In this document: one piece after another, positions 18,204-26,298 of the stretch
Numbering within the stretch: the first letter of the stretch is position 1
Layout of the letters: every line of letters begins with the position of its first letter
Source: JAUSIF01 sp963711595
GTDB taxonomy: Bacteria > Pseudomonadota > Alphaproteobacteria > Rhizobiales > Xanthobacteraceae
Reading direction: 5' to 3'
Assembly: GCA_963711595.1 (NCBI GenBank)
Contig: CAVQER010000001.1
Location: forward strand, 558,001 to 622,000
DNA length: 64,000 nt
Position numbers and translations under genes: made by a program
The notes under the pieces: model-generated
What the model was told of the DNA's origin: nothing
Database searches by the model: none
What the model saw: the letters and a program-made list of their open reading frames with translations, nothing else

Positions 18204-19859
18204 TCACATGTTCGGGTAGTTCGGTCCGCCGCCGCCTTCGGGCGCCACCCAATTGATGTTCTTGTTCGGGTCCTTGATATCGCACGTCTTGCAGTGAACG
18301 CAGTTCTGCGCGTTGATCACGTAGCGTGGTGCACCGCCTTCTTCGACCCATTCGTAGACGCCGGCGGGGCAATAGCGCGCCGATGGGCCGGCGTAGACGC
18401 CGAGCTCCGACTTCTGTTGAAGCGCGATATCGCGCACCACGAGGTGCGGCGGCTGGTCTTCTTCGTGGTTCGTGTTCGAAAGGAAGACGGACGAGAGCTT
18501 GTCGAATGACACGACTCCGTCGGGCTTCGGATACGCGATCGGCTTGAATTGCGCCGCCGGCTTCAGCGTTTCGGAATCGGGCTTTCCGTGACCGAGCGTT
18601 CCGAACAGGGAGAAGCGCAACAGCGTGTTCATCCACATGTCGAGGCCACCGAGACCCACTCCGACGACGGTGCCAAAGCGCGACCAGAGCGGCTTCACGT
18701 TGCGCACGGGGTAGAGATCACGCGCGATGTGCGACTCACGCCAGACTTCCTCGAGATTCGACAGCTCGTCGTTCTTGCGTCCGGCCTGCAGCGCCGGAAC
18801 GAGGCACTCGGCGGCCAGTACGCCGGAGATGATCGCGTTGTGGCTGCCCTTGATGCGCGGCACATTCATGAATCCGGCGGTGCAGCCGATCAGCGCGCCG
18901 CCCGGAAACGCGAGCTTCGGCACCGATTGCCATCCTCCTTCGGTGAGAGCTCGTGCGCCGTAAGCGATGCGCTTGCCGCCCTCGAAGATCGGCCGGATCG
19001 ACGGATGATTCTTGAAGCGCTGAAATTCTTCGAAAGGACCGATGTAGGGATTTTCGTAATTGAGATGAACGACGAAACCGACCGCGACCTGCTGATCGTC
19101 GAAGTGATAGAGAAACGAGCCGCCGCCGGTAGAATTATCCAACGGCCATCCAAAGGTGTGCTGCACGAAGCCGGGCTTGTACTTGTCGGGTGCGACCTTC
19201 CAAATTTCCTTGAGACCGATGCCGAATTTCTGCGGCTCCCTTCCCTGCGCAAGCTTGAAACGCTCGATCAGTTGCTTGGTGAGCGATCCGCGCGCCCCTT
19301 CTGCGAACAACGTGTACCTTCCCCGCAACTCCATGCCGCGGGTGAACCCTGCATTGGGTTCGCCACTCTTTCCGATGCCCATGTCGCCGGTGGCGACACC
19401 CGCGACCGCGCCATTCGCGTCGTAAAGCACTTCAGTGGCGGCAAATCCGGGATAAATTTCGACGCCGAGCGCTTCCGCGCGCTTGGCGAGCCAGCGACAC
19501 AGATTGGCAAGCGATGTCACGTAGTTACCGTGGTTCGACATCAAGGGCGGCATGAGGAAGTTCGGGAAGCGGATCGCGGCGCGCTCAGTGAGCCAATAGA
19601 AGCGATCTTCGCTGACCTTAACCTTCACCGGCACTTCCGGATCGCCCGCCCATTCTGGAATCAACCGATCGAGTCCCGACGAATCGACGACCGCTCCCGA
19701 GAGAATATGTGCGCCGACTTCCGACCCCTTCTCGACGATGACTACGGTCACGTCCGGCGCGCTTTGCTTGAGGCGGATCGCCGCGGCAAGGCCCGCGGGC
19801 CCTGCCCCGACCACGACCACATCGAATTCCATGCTTTCGCGCGCGGGAAGTTCAGCCAT
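18204..19859 (-). CDS. electron transfer flavoprotein-ubiquinone oxidoreductase
   Basis: ETF-QO passes electrons from electron-transfer flavoprotein (fatty-acid and amino-acid oxidation, dimethylglycine catabolism) to ubiquinone at the inner membrane. The 551-residue product has the FAD-binding VVVGAGPAGLAAAI at about residues 15-28, LSGAVVDSSGLDRLIPEW, the ubiquinone/membrane-interaction region, and a C-terminal ferredoxin-like domain whose 4Fe-4S cysteines are visible in RYCPAGVYEW and QNCVHCKTCDIKDP. The length matches the family (about 550). A GAGGAAAG ribosome binding site precedes the ATG. No etfAB genes are in the window. Confidence 0.96.
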   Translation of the reverse strand: MAELPARESMEFDVVVVGAGPAGLAAAIRLKQSAPDVTVVIVEKGSEVGAHILSGAVVDSSGLDRLIPEWAGDPEVPVKVKVSEDRFYWLTERAAIRFPNFLMPPLMSNHGNYVTSLANLCRWLAKRAEALGVEIYPGFAATEVLYDANGAVAGVATGDMGIGKSGEPNAGFTRGMELRGRYTLFAEGARGSLTKQLIERFKLAQGREPQKFGIGLKEIWKVAPDKYKPGFVQHTFGWPLDNSTGGGSFLYHFDDQQVAVGFVVHLNYENPYIGPFEEFQRFKNHPSIRPIFEGGKRIAYGARALTEGGWQSVPKLAFPGGALIGCTAGFMNVPRIKGSHNAIISGVLAAECLVPALQAGRKNDELSNLEEVWRESHIARDLYPVRNVKPLWSRFGTVVGVGLGGLDMWMNTLLRFSLFGTLGHGKPDSETLKPAAQFKPIAYPKPDGVVSFDKLSSVFLSNTNHEEDQPPHLVVRDIALQQKSELGVYAGPSARYCPAGVYEWVEEGGAPRYVINAQNCVHCKTCDIKDPNKNINWVAPEGGGGPNYPNM

Positions 19860-19952
19860 CTTTCCTCATCCCCATTCAGGGACCTGAAATCGTTTTCCAC
19901 CGTTTCGTTGCGGAATACAACGCCGAACGGCCGTAGATGTTATGGTCTGCCG

Positions 19953-20756
19953 ATGAATTCCGCGAGCCGACGGCAAACCGCCATCGACGCCCTTGCGTTC
20001 CAGTTGGAAGCGGGCGTGGATGTTGCGCTCGCAGAAGCGCCGTTCAACCGTTTTGAGGATCGCCACGCGGAATCGCCGGTCGAGCGAACTTCGGCCCCTC
20101 CACGCGATGTATCGTCGATCACGCCAGCCACAGTCGCTCCGGCCCTGCCCGCGGCGGAAGAGGCGGTCTTTGCGGCGCGCGAGCTGGCAAAAGGCGCCAG
20201 CACCCTGGAGCAGTTGCAGGCAGCGCTTGCCGGGTTCGAAGGATGCGCGCTGCGCTTTACCGCGAAGCAGCTCGTATTCGCAGACGGCAATCCGAATGCA
20301 CGCGTGATGTTCGTCGGCGAAGCGCCGGGCGCCGAGGAGGACCGGGAAGGGCTTCCGTTCGTCGGGCGCGCGGGCAAGCTCCTCGACCGGATGCTCGCCT
20401 CGATCGGTCTCGATCGCACGCAGGTATACATCGCGAACATTGTGCCATGGCGCCCGCCGGGAAACCGCACGCCGACGCCGCAAGAGTCAGCGATCTGCTA
20501 CCCGTTCATTCGCCGGCAGATCGAGCTCGCGAATCCGGATTTTTTGGTCTGCCTCGGCCGGCCATCGATGCAAACGCTGCTCGGCATCAAGGATGGAATT
20601 CGCGGGATCCGCGGCCGCTGGTTCGATTTCGACACCGGCACGCGCACGATCCGCGCGCTCGTGTCGTTCCACCCCGCGTATCTCTTGCGTTCGCCGCTCG
20701 AGAAGCGCCACTCGTGGCGCGACATGCTCGCGTTGAAGAAGGCCTTGAACGGGTAA
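19953..20756 (+). CDS. family 4-type uracil-DNA glycosylase
   Basis: The 267-residue product has a poorly conserved N-terminal 90 residues and a C-terminal UDG fold with the family 4 motifs VMFVGEAPGAEEDREGLPFV, NIVPWRPPGNRTPTPQE and VSFHPAYLLRSP. It removes uracil from DNA, starting base excision repair. Family 4 enzymes usually hold a 4Fe-4S cluster through four cysteines; here only C98, C182 and C200 are in cluster-like positions, the first of the usual CxxC pair being absent. ATG 19953 is chosen because upstream in-frame sequence overlaps the ETF-QO gene on the other strand. It converges with the cupin gene with a 3-base gap. Confidence 0.9.
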   Translation: MNSASRRQTAIDALAFQLEAGVDVALAEAPFNRFEDRHAESPVERTSAPPRDVSSITPATVAPALPAAEEAVFAARELAKGASTLEQLQAALAGFEGCALRFTAKQLVFADGNPNARVMFVGEAPGAEEDREGLPFVGRAGKLLDRMLASIGLDRTQVYIANIVPWRPPGNRTPTPQESAICYPFIRRQIELANPDFLVCLGRPSMQTLLGIKDGIRGIRGRWFDFDTGTRTIRALVSFHPAYLLRSPLEKRHSWRDMLALKKALNG

Positions 20757-20759
20757 CGA

Positions 20760-21125
20760 CTAACCCTTGTTCATGTACGCCGGCGTGCCGCCTGCGAGAA
20801 AATCCTCACGTGGGGGCCCGAACACGTCGATCACTTCCGTGTCTTCCGGAAACCACGCCTCGTGCTCGACATCGCCAGGGATCACTGCGAAGTCGCCGGC
20901 GCCACAGGTGCGACGCTCGTCGCCCAGGCGAAAATCCATCTTGCCCTTGAGCATCCAGAAGATCTGCTCGTGCGGATGCCTGTGAGCGGCCGCGTGCGCG
21001 CCCGCCTTCATGCTCCACCAGACGATCATCGTCTTGTCGCCGGCCACGAGCCTGCGGGTGATCTTGTCGGTGACGCGCTCCTCTTGCAGCGTCTTCAGCG
21101 AGCCAAATCCCGTGAGCTTTGGCAT
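20760..21125 (-). CDS. cupin domain protein
   Basis: The 121-residue product is a single small beta-barrel cupin. The metal-binding motif 1 is recognisable as HRHPHEQIFWMLKGKMDF and motif 2 as GDFAVIPGDVEHEAWF. The protein has no further domain, so it could be a dioxygenase-like enzyme, isomerase or sensor; the sequence does not say which. It ends in PAYMNKG. It is followed on the same strand by nothing related: the upstream neighbour is an SDR gene 19 bases away, so the two may be co-transcribed. Confidence 0.85.
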   Translation of the reverse strand: MPKLTGFGSLKTLQEERVTDKITRRLVAGDKTMIVWWSMKAGAHAAAHRHPHEQIFWMLKGKMDFRLGDERRTCGAGDFAVIPGDVEHEAWFPEDTEVIDVFGPPREDFLAGGTPAYMNKG

Positions 21126-21144
21126 TGCATGACTCCATGATTTG

Positions 21145-21963
21145 TCAGGACAGGCCTGTTAGCTGCAGGCTGAGCTCGCGCAACTTTCTGCGAGCGCTCG
21201 CGTCGTACGCCTGTTCATTTGCGCGCGATTCATCAACGCCATTGAAGAACAGACCGCTCTCGCCCTCGACCTCGTCCGAGATGACAAGTTTCATTACGGC
21301 GTCCGCGCCTTGGTCCACGGTACTCATCGGCTTCGTACCCGTTTGGCGCACCATGGTCGTATCCATGAACGTGGCCGGGTGCAGGCTGTTCACGGTGACA
21401 TTCTTGCCGGCCAGTTCCTGGGCGAGATCGATCGTGAACATCACCTGCGCCAGCTTGCTCTGACGATAGGCGCGACCGCCGTCGTAAGTCCGCTCGAGCA
21501 TCACGTCCTCGAATTCGATCGGCTGCTGACCGACCGACGACACGTTGACGATACGCGCGGGCGCCGACCTCGTGATGGAAGGAAGCAGCAGGTAGGTAAG
21601 CAGGAAGCCCGACAGATAGTTCACGGCAAACCGTAGTTCGTGGCCGTCGGAACTCTCCGCCCGGGTCGTTACCGGTGCCGAGCCGATGCCTGCATTGTTC
21701 ACAAGCGTGTCGATGCGGCTGTGCGCCTTTGACACCGTCTCGGCCAGCTTTCGCACTTCGGCGAGCGAGCCGAGGTCGGCCTGATAGAAGGTGGCCGCGC
21801 CCTTTTCGGCGGCACGAATTTCGTTCACGAGCGCAAGGCCTCGTTCCTTGCTGCGGCCGTGGGTCAGCACGTTCGCGCCGGAGGCAGCAAGTCGCTTCGC
21901 GACAAGCCTGCCGAGGCCGTCAGTGGAGCCCGTGATCAGGATGGTTTTGCCTGCAACGTTCAT
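21145..21963 (-). CDS. short-chain dehydrogenase/reductase (SDR family)
   Basis: The 272-residue product is a classical SDR: cofactor motif TGSTDGLG near residues 9-16, NNAG at the expected position, catalytic Ser in IVNVSSVG and the YxxxK pair as YRQSK. THGRSKERG after the second strand suggests NADP(H) preference (basic residue). The overall look is that of retinol dehydrogenase-like SDRs, but the substrate is unknown. I take the ATG at 21963 (MNVAGKTILITG), six codons inside the longest frame. The gene lies just upstream of the cupin gene on the same strand. Confidence 0.88.
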   Translation of the reverse strand: MNVAGKTILITGSTDGLGRLVAKRLAASGANVLTHGRSKERGLALVNEIRAAEKGAATFYQADLGSLAEVRKLAETVSKAHSRIDTLVNNAGIGSAPVTTRAESSDGHELRFAVNYLSGFLLTYLLLPSITRSAPARIVNVSSVGQQPIEFEDVMLERTYDGGRAYRQSKLAQVMFTIDLAQELAGKNVTVNSLHPATFMDTTMVRQTGTKPMSTVDQGADAVMKLVISDEVEGESGLFFNGVDESRANEQAYDASARRKLRELSLQLTGLS

Positions 21964-22013
21964 GGCGAAATATTTGCACAAAAGCGCACCGTGGCGCGCG
22001 TCAAAAAATCAGC

Positions 22014-22127
22014 CCTCGTCCTGAGGAGGCCCGCGGGATTGTCTCGAAGGACAAGGGCGGCTTACTGTCTGGGGCCGCCCCACCCTTCGAGACGCGCCCT
22101 TCGGGCGCTCCTCAGGGTGAGGCGGAA
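22014..22127. repeat. intergenic inverted repeat of the CCTC(A/G)TCCTGAGGAG type
   Basis: Between the SDR gene and the purine permease gene, an arm beginning CCTCGTCCTGAGGAGG is mirrored by an arm ending CTCCTCAGGGTGAGG about 90 bases later, with matching TCTCGAAGGA and CCTTCGAGACG blocks inside. This is a long imperfect stem typical of dispersed Rhizobiales intergenic repeats, distinct in sequence from the GTCGTCCC elements elsewhere in this window. It probably also forms the transcript end of the permease gene. Confidence 0.7.
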
Positions 22128-22134
22128 CTCTATA

Positions 22135-23469
22135 TCAACCCACCGCGAACTTGATGGCGAACAGGATCGCCAGGATCATGATCGTCGGGCTCGCGTCCTG
22201 CGCCTTACCGGCGAGGATCTTGATCACGACGTAGGTGATGAAGCCAAGTCCGATGCCGGTTGCGATCGAGTAGGTGAGCGGCATCGTCACTGCCGTGACG
22301 ACCGCGGGAGCGTACTCGGTCACGTCGTCCCAGTTCATCTCCGCCAGACCGCGGGCCATGATGCACGCGACGTAAAGCAACGCGGCGGCCGTGGCGTAGG
22401 CCGGCACCATGCCGGCGAGTGGTGAGAAGAACAGGGCCAACAGGAACAGGATCGAGACGACGACGGCGGTGAGACCGGTGCGACCGCCGGCGTTCACGCC
22501 TGCCGCGCTCTCGATGTAACTAGTCGTCGTCGAGGTGCCGAGAAGCGAGCCGCCCATGGCCGCAACGCTGTCCGACAACAGCGCCTGGCGAAGACGCGGG
22601 AGCCTCCCCTGCTTGTCGAGCAGGCCGGCGCGATGGGTGACGCCGATCAGGGTGCCCGCGTTGTCGAACAGATCGACGAGGAACAACGTGAGCACAACGG
22701 TGATAAAGCCCAACTCCATCACGCGCGTGAAGTCGAGTTGCAGGAACGTCGGCGCCAGCGACGGCGGCATCGAAACAAGGCCGCCGAACTGCGCGAGTCC
22801 GAACGGAATGCCGATGATCGACACCGCGAGGATGCCGATAACGGTGCCGCCGAGTATCCGGCGATAGTTCAACGCGGCGATCAACACGAAGCCGACGAGA
22901 GCCAGGATCGCCGCCGGCTGCTTGAGATTGCCGAGCGTCACGAGCGTCGCCGGATGATCGACGATAATCCCTGCGCTCTGCAGGCCGATGATCGCGAGAA
23001 AGAGCCCGATGCCGGCGGAGATCGCGAGCTTCAAATTGTAGGGGATGGCGTCGATGATGTACTCGCGAATGCGAAACGCCGAGACCAGCAGAAACAGCAC
23101 GCCGGAACAGAAGACCGCCGCCAGCGCTTGCTGCCATGTGTACTTGTAGGTGAGCACGATCGTGAACGCGAAGAATGCATTGAGACCCATGCCGGGCGCG
23201 AGCGCGATCGGATAGTTCGCGTACATGCCCATGATGAACGTGAATATCGCCGAGGCAAGACACGTGGCGACGAAGACCGCGCCCTTGTCCATGCCCGCCG
23301 CACCGAGGATCTGCGGGTTGACGAAGATGATGTACGCCATCGTCAGGAACGTCGTGACACCGGCGATGACTTCCGTTCGGACGTCGGTTTTGTTGGCCGT
23401 AAGGCCGAAATAGTTGTCGAGCGTATCGCTGAAGCCGGACGAGCCGGCCGTTCCCGCTTTCCTAGCCAT
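22135..23469 (-). CDS. NCS2/AzgA-type purine permease
   Basis: The 444-residue product is a polytopic membrane protein of the AzgA branch of the nucleobase transporters (adenine, guanine, hypoxanthine). Typical sequence includes LDNYFGLTANKTDVRTEVIAGVTTFLTMAYI with NPQILGAAGMD, ALAPGMGLNAFFAF, the DLFDNAGTLIG motif, and GTSTTTSYIESAAGVNAGGRTG. I take the ATG at 23469 (MARKAG), with GGGGGAC five bases upstream; the in-frame ATG at 23481 overlaps that ribosome binding site. It is divergent from cydA across 305 bases and followed downstream by an inverted repeat. No purine riboswitch is visible upstream. Confidence 0.93.
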   Translation of the reverse strand: MARKAGTAGSSGFSDTLDNYFGLTANKTDVRTEVIAGVTTFLTMAYIIFVNPQILGAAGMDKGAVFVATCLASAIFTFIMGMYANYPIALAPGMGLNAFFAFTIVLTYKYTWQQALAAVFCSGVLFLLVSAFRIREYIIDAIPYNLKLAISAGIGLFLAIIGLQSAGIIVDHPATLVTLGNLKQPAAILALVGFVLIAALNYRRILGGTVIGILAVSIIGIPFGLAQFGGLVSMPPSLAPTFLQLDFTRVMELGFITVVLTLFLVDLFDNAGTLIGVTHRAGLLDKQGRLPRLRQALLSDSVAAMGGSLLGTSTTTSYIESAAGVNAGGRTGLTAVVVSILFLLALFFSPLAGMVPAYATAAALLYVACIMARGLAEMNWDDVTEYAPAVVTAVTMPLTYSIATGIGLGFITYVVIKILAGKAQDASPTIMILAILFAIKFAVG

Positions 23470-23774
23470 GGTGTCCCCCATTACGGCGCGAGGTGTCGGC
23501 GGCGAGGCATCGGAGCGCGATGCCGACCGCGGCCGCGCCCGCACGCCAATGCCCCTGCGCAGCAAGTCTTGAGCATATCTCTGGCAGCCCTAAGGCACTC
23601 GCCGATTTTTTGGGTTGTCCACGGGACCGGTGCAGGGCACCCGTGCATATTGTCAGCAAAGCGCCCGCAGGAACTGATTGGCCGGTCAAGGGTTTTGGAC
23701 GGCGTCGTTGCCCATCTCTATCCCACGAGCGCATACTCGATCCGCGCAACCTGCCGGACATCCGGGCCAGCATC
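23470..23774. promoter_or_regulatory. divergent intergenic region between the purine permease gene and cydA
   Basis: This stretch of 305 bases must carry promoters for both neighbours. I see no well-matched -35/-10 pair, no RNA motif and no plausible small gene. An in-frame open extension upstream of cydA (to 23493) has no family-like sequence. A partial palindrome around CTGATTGGCCGGTCAA at about 23675-23690 does not fit an FNR box. Nothing further can be supported. Confidence 0.5.
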
Positions 23775-25163
23775 ATGGATTTCGATCCGCTTCTGCTCGC
23801 GCGCGTCCAGTTTGCTTTCACGATCGCCTTTCACATCATCTTCCCGAGCTTCACGATCGGGCTCTCCGCCTACATCGCGACGCTCGAGGTGATGTGGCTC
23901 CGCACGCGGCGGCGCCACTACCACACGCTCGCGCGTTTCTGGACGAAGATCTTCGCAGTCTCGTTCGCGATGGGCGTGGTGTCGGGGATCGTTCTTTCCT
24001 ACCAGTTCGGCACGAACTGGAGCCGGTTCTCGGCGAGCGTCGGCAACATCATCGGCCCCCTTATGGGCTACGAGGTGCTTGCTGCGTTCTTCCTCGAGGC
24101 TACGTTTCTCGGGGTCATGCTGTTCGGCTGGGACCGCGTGCCGCCGTGGCTCCACGTGTTCGCTTGCATGGCGGTCGCGGTCGGCACCGCCATGTCCGCA
24201 TTCTGGATTCTCGCGGCGAACAGCTGGATGCACACACCCGTCGCCTTCGAAATGCGGAACGGCGTCGCCTATCCCCTTGACTGGTTCGCGATCGTCTTCA
24301 ATCCGAGCTTTCCGTACCGCTTTGCGCACATGCTGACCGCTGCGTATCTCACGACAAGTTTCGTCGTACTCGCGGTCGGAGCGCGGTACTTGGTTGCCGG
24401 CAAGTATCTCGACGAGGCGCGCACGATGCTGCGCATGGGCGTCGGCTTCGCCGCGATCGTCGCGCCGCTGCAACTATTCATCGGCGATCAGCACGGCCTC
24501 AACACGTTGAAGTACCAGCCGATCAAGATAGCCGCGATGGAGGGGCACTGGGACGGCTCGAAGCCGGGTGACTTTCACATCATCGCGTGGCCGGATGAAA
24601 AGGCCGAGATGAACCGTTTCGAGATCTCCATCCCGCGCGGCTCCTCGATCGTCCTCACCCACGACCCGAACGGGCTGTTTCCGGGGCTGAAGAGCGTTCC
24701 GCCAAGCGAGCGACCGTCCGTGTGGATCGTCTTTTATGCGTTCCGCATCATGCTCGCGGTCGGCTTCTTCATGATCGCGTCGGCGCTGTTCGGCGCTTGG
24801 CTGTGGTGGCGCGGGCGCCTGTTCGAGACACGTTGGTTCTTGCGACCGATGGCGCACACCTGGTGGATCGGGTTCGTCGCGGTCATTGCGGGCTGGACCG
24901 TGACAGAGAGCGGGCGGCAGCCCTGGCTCGTCCAGGGCGTGATGCGAACGGCCGATGGCCTGTCCCCGGTACCGGGCGGGAGCGTTGCAACTTCACTTGC
25001 GCTTTTCGTGCTCGTCTACGGCATCGTGTTCTCCATGGGCATTTATTACATCAACCGGATGATCGCGAAGGGTCCGCTCGTTGCCGCCGGACAGTCGCCG
25101 CATCCGACCGGGAGCCGTCCGCTCGCGGAGGGCGGCGCGGCGATGCAGGAGCACCCGTCTTAG
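23775..25163 (+). CDS. cydA: cytochrome bd-type ubiquinol oxidase subunit I (CIO-like)
   Basis: Subunit I carries the hemes and the quinol site of the bd terminal oxidase, reducing O2 to water at the inner membrane. The 462-residue product contains the heme-ligand candidates H20 (in AFHIIFPSF), H185 (in YRFAHML) and M326 (in FRIMLAV), and the conserved GRQPW motif. It lacks the long C-terminal Q-loop insertion of E. coli CydA (522 residues), placing it with the short-loop, cyanide-insensitive-type (Cio) oxidases. ATG 23775 gives the canonical N-terminus just before helix I. cydB follows after 18 bases. Confidence 0.94.
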   Translation: MDFDPLLLARVQFAFTIAFHIIFPSFTIGLSAYIATLEVMWLRTRRRHYHTLARFWTKIFAVSFAMGVVSGIVLSYQFGTNWSRFSASVGNIIGPLMGYEVLAAFFLEATFLGVMLFGWDRVPPWLHVFACMAVAVGTAMSAFWILAANSWMHTPVAFEMRNGVAYPLDWFAIVFNPSFPYRFAHMLTAAYLTTSFVVLAVGARYLVAGKYLDEARTMLRMGVGFAAIVAPLQLFIGDQHGLNTLKYQPIKIAAMEGHWDGSKPGDFHIIAWPDEKAEMNRFEISIPRGSSIVLTHDPNGLFPGLKSVPPSERPSVWIVFYAFRIMLAVGFFMIASALFGAWLWWRGRLFETRWFLRPMAHTWWIGFVAVIAGWTVTESGRQPWLVQGVMRTADGLSPVPGGSVATSLALFVLVYGIVFSMGIYYINRMIAKGPLVAAGQSPHPTGSRPLAEGGAAMQEHPS

Positions 25164-25181
25164 ACGACGGAGGGAAGCGCC

Positions 25182-26186
25182 ATGGAATGGTATCTCCCGC
25201 TCATCTGGGCCGCACTCATCGGCACCGCTGTGGCGATGTATGTGATCCTCGACGGTTTCGACCTCGGCGTCGGAATCCTGTTTCCCTTCTCGAAGTCAGA
25301 GCGCGAACGCGACCAGATGATGAATTCGGTCGCGCCGTTCTGGGACGGCAACGAGACGTGGCTCGTGCTCGGCGGCGCCGGACTATTCGTCGCTTTCCCC
25401 CTCGCCTATTCCGTGATCATGCCGGCGCTCTATCTGCCGGTGATCTTCATGTTGCTCGCGCTTATCTTTCGGGGTGTCGCGTTTGAATTTCGCTGGCCAG
25501 CGCAGACCAGCAAGAAGTACTGGAACTTCGCATTCGCGGCCGGATCACTGGTCGCGGCATTCTTTCAGGGCGTCATTCTGGGTGGTTTGATTCAAGGCAT
25601 CACGGTGCGGAACGGGCAGTTCGCCGGCGGCGCATTCGACTGGGCCACGCCATTCGCGCTTCTCGTCGGCGCCGGCATCGTCGCCGGTTATGGTCTTCTC
25701 GGCGCAACGTGGCTCGTGCTGCGTACCGAAGGGCCGGTCGCCGACCGGGCCCGCCAGCAGGGCAAGTTTTTTCTGGTCGCCGTGCTTACCGCGATGGCTC
25801 TCGTCAGCCTTTGGACGCCGGCGGAATTTGAACGTATCGCGGCGCGCTGGTTCAGTACTCCAAACATCTATTTCCTTTGGCCAGTCCCTCTCGTGACGGC
25901 ACTACTCGCGCTCGGCGTCTGGACCTGGCTCGGCAGCGGGCGCGACGCACCACCATTTCTTGCTGCGATCGGCCTGTTTCTCCTCGGCTACCTCGGCCTG
26001 GTGATTTCGAATTTTCCGTACCTCGTGCCGCCGACGATCGACATTTGGCAGGCAGCGGCAGCCCCCGCGAGCCAGATCTTCATGCTGATCGGGACACTGT
26101 TTCTGCTACCGATTGTCCTCGGCTACACCGTTTTTGTGTACTGGCTGTTCTGGGGGAAGGTGCGCGAGGGCGAGGGCTATCACTAG
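25182..26186 (+). CDS. cydB: cytochrome bd-type ubiquinol oxidase subunit II (CIO-like)
   Basis: The 334-residue polytopic product shows the subunit II hallmarks IWAALIGTAVAMYVILDGFD at the start, SVAPFWDGNETWLVLGG near residues 47-63 and FRGVAFEFR near 97-105. It completes the bd oxidase with the cydA product. The pair sits alone: there is no cydX-sized membrane gene after it and no cydDC assembly transporter within the window. The next feature downstream is an inverted-repeat element that probably terminates the transcript. Confidence 0.94.
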   Translation: MEWYLPLIWAALIGTAVAMYVILDGFDLGVGILFPFSKSERERDQMMNSVAPFWDGNETWLVLGGAGLFVAFPLAYSVIMPALYLPVIFMLLALIFRGVAFEFRWPAQTSKKYWNFAFAAGSLVAAFFQGVILGGLIQGITVRNGQFAGGAFDWATPFALLVGAGIVAGYGLLGATWLVLRTEGPVADRARQQGKFFLVAVLTAMALVSLWTPAEFERIAARWFSTPNIYFLWPVPLVTALLALGVWTWLGSGRDAPPFLAAIGLFLLGYLGLVISNFPYLVPPTIDIWQAAAAPASQIFMLIGTLFLLPIVLGYTVFVYWLFWGKVREGEGYH

Positions 26187-26188
26187 CT

Positions 26189-26295
26189 GTCGTCCCGGGC
26201 GAGCCGCGCTTCGCGCGGCGCGACCCGGGATCGTCCGCCGTGACTCGCGGAACGCGGTCCCGGCTCTCGCGCTTCGCACTCGGCCGGGACGACGA
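26189..26295. repeat. intergenic inverted-repeat (REP-like) element, copy B
   Basis: A 107-base element bounded by GTCGTCCCGG and CCGGGACGAC. It contains an inner imperfect hairpin near its left end and, at 26257-26295, a GTCCCGGCTCTCGC...CTCGGCCGGGACGACGA block nearly identical to that at 15301-15343. It lies between the convergent ends of cydB and the glycosyltransferase gene, 2 and 3 bases from their stops, and may serve as a bidirectional terminator. Confidence 0.78.
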
Positions 26296-26298
26296 TGA

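Noticed and set aside
18549..19952. Long + strand open frame overlapping the ETF-QO gene and joined to the UDG gene
   Set aside because: Only the part from 19953 has UDG family sequence. The rest is the reverse of a fully conserved ETF-QO and has no coherent domain.
23670..23695. FNR-like palindrome upstream of cydA
   Set aside because: CTGAT and GTCAA half sites are six bases apart, not four, and neither matches TTGAT/ATCAA fully, so an FNR/FixK site cannot be claimed.
22633..23892. + strand open frame across the purine permease gene and cydA start
   Set aside because: Its translation is Arg/Asp/Glu-rich without hydrophobic core and is the antisense of the permease, which has full family support.
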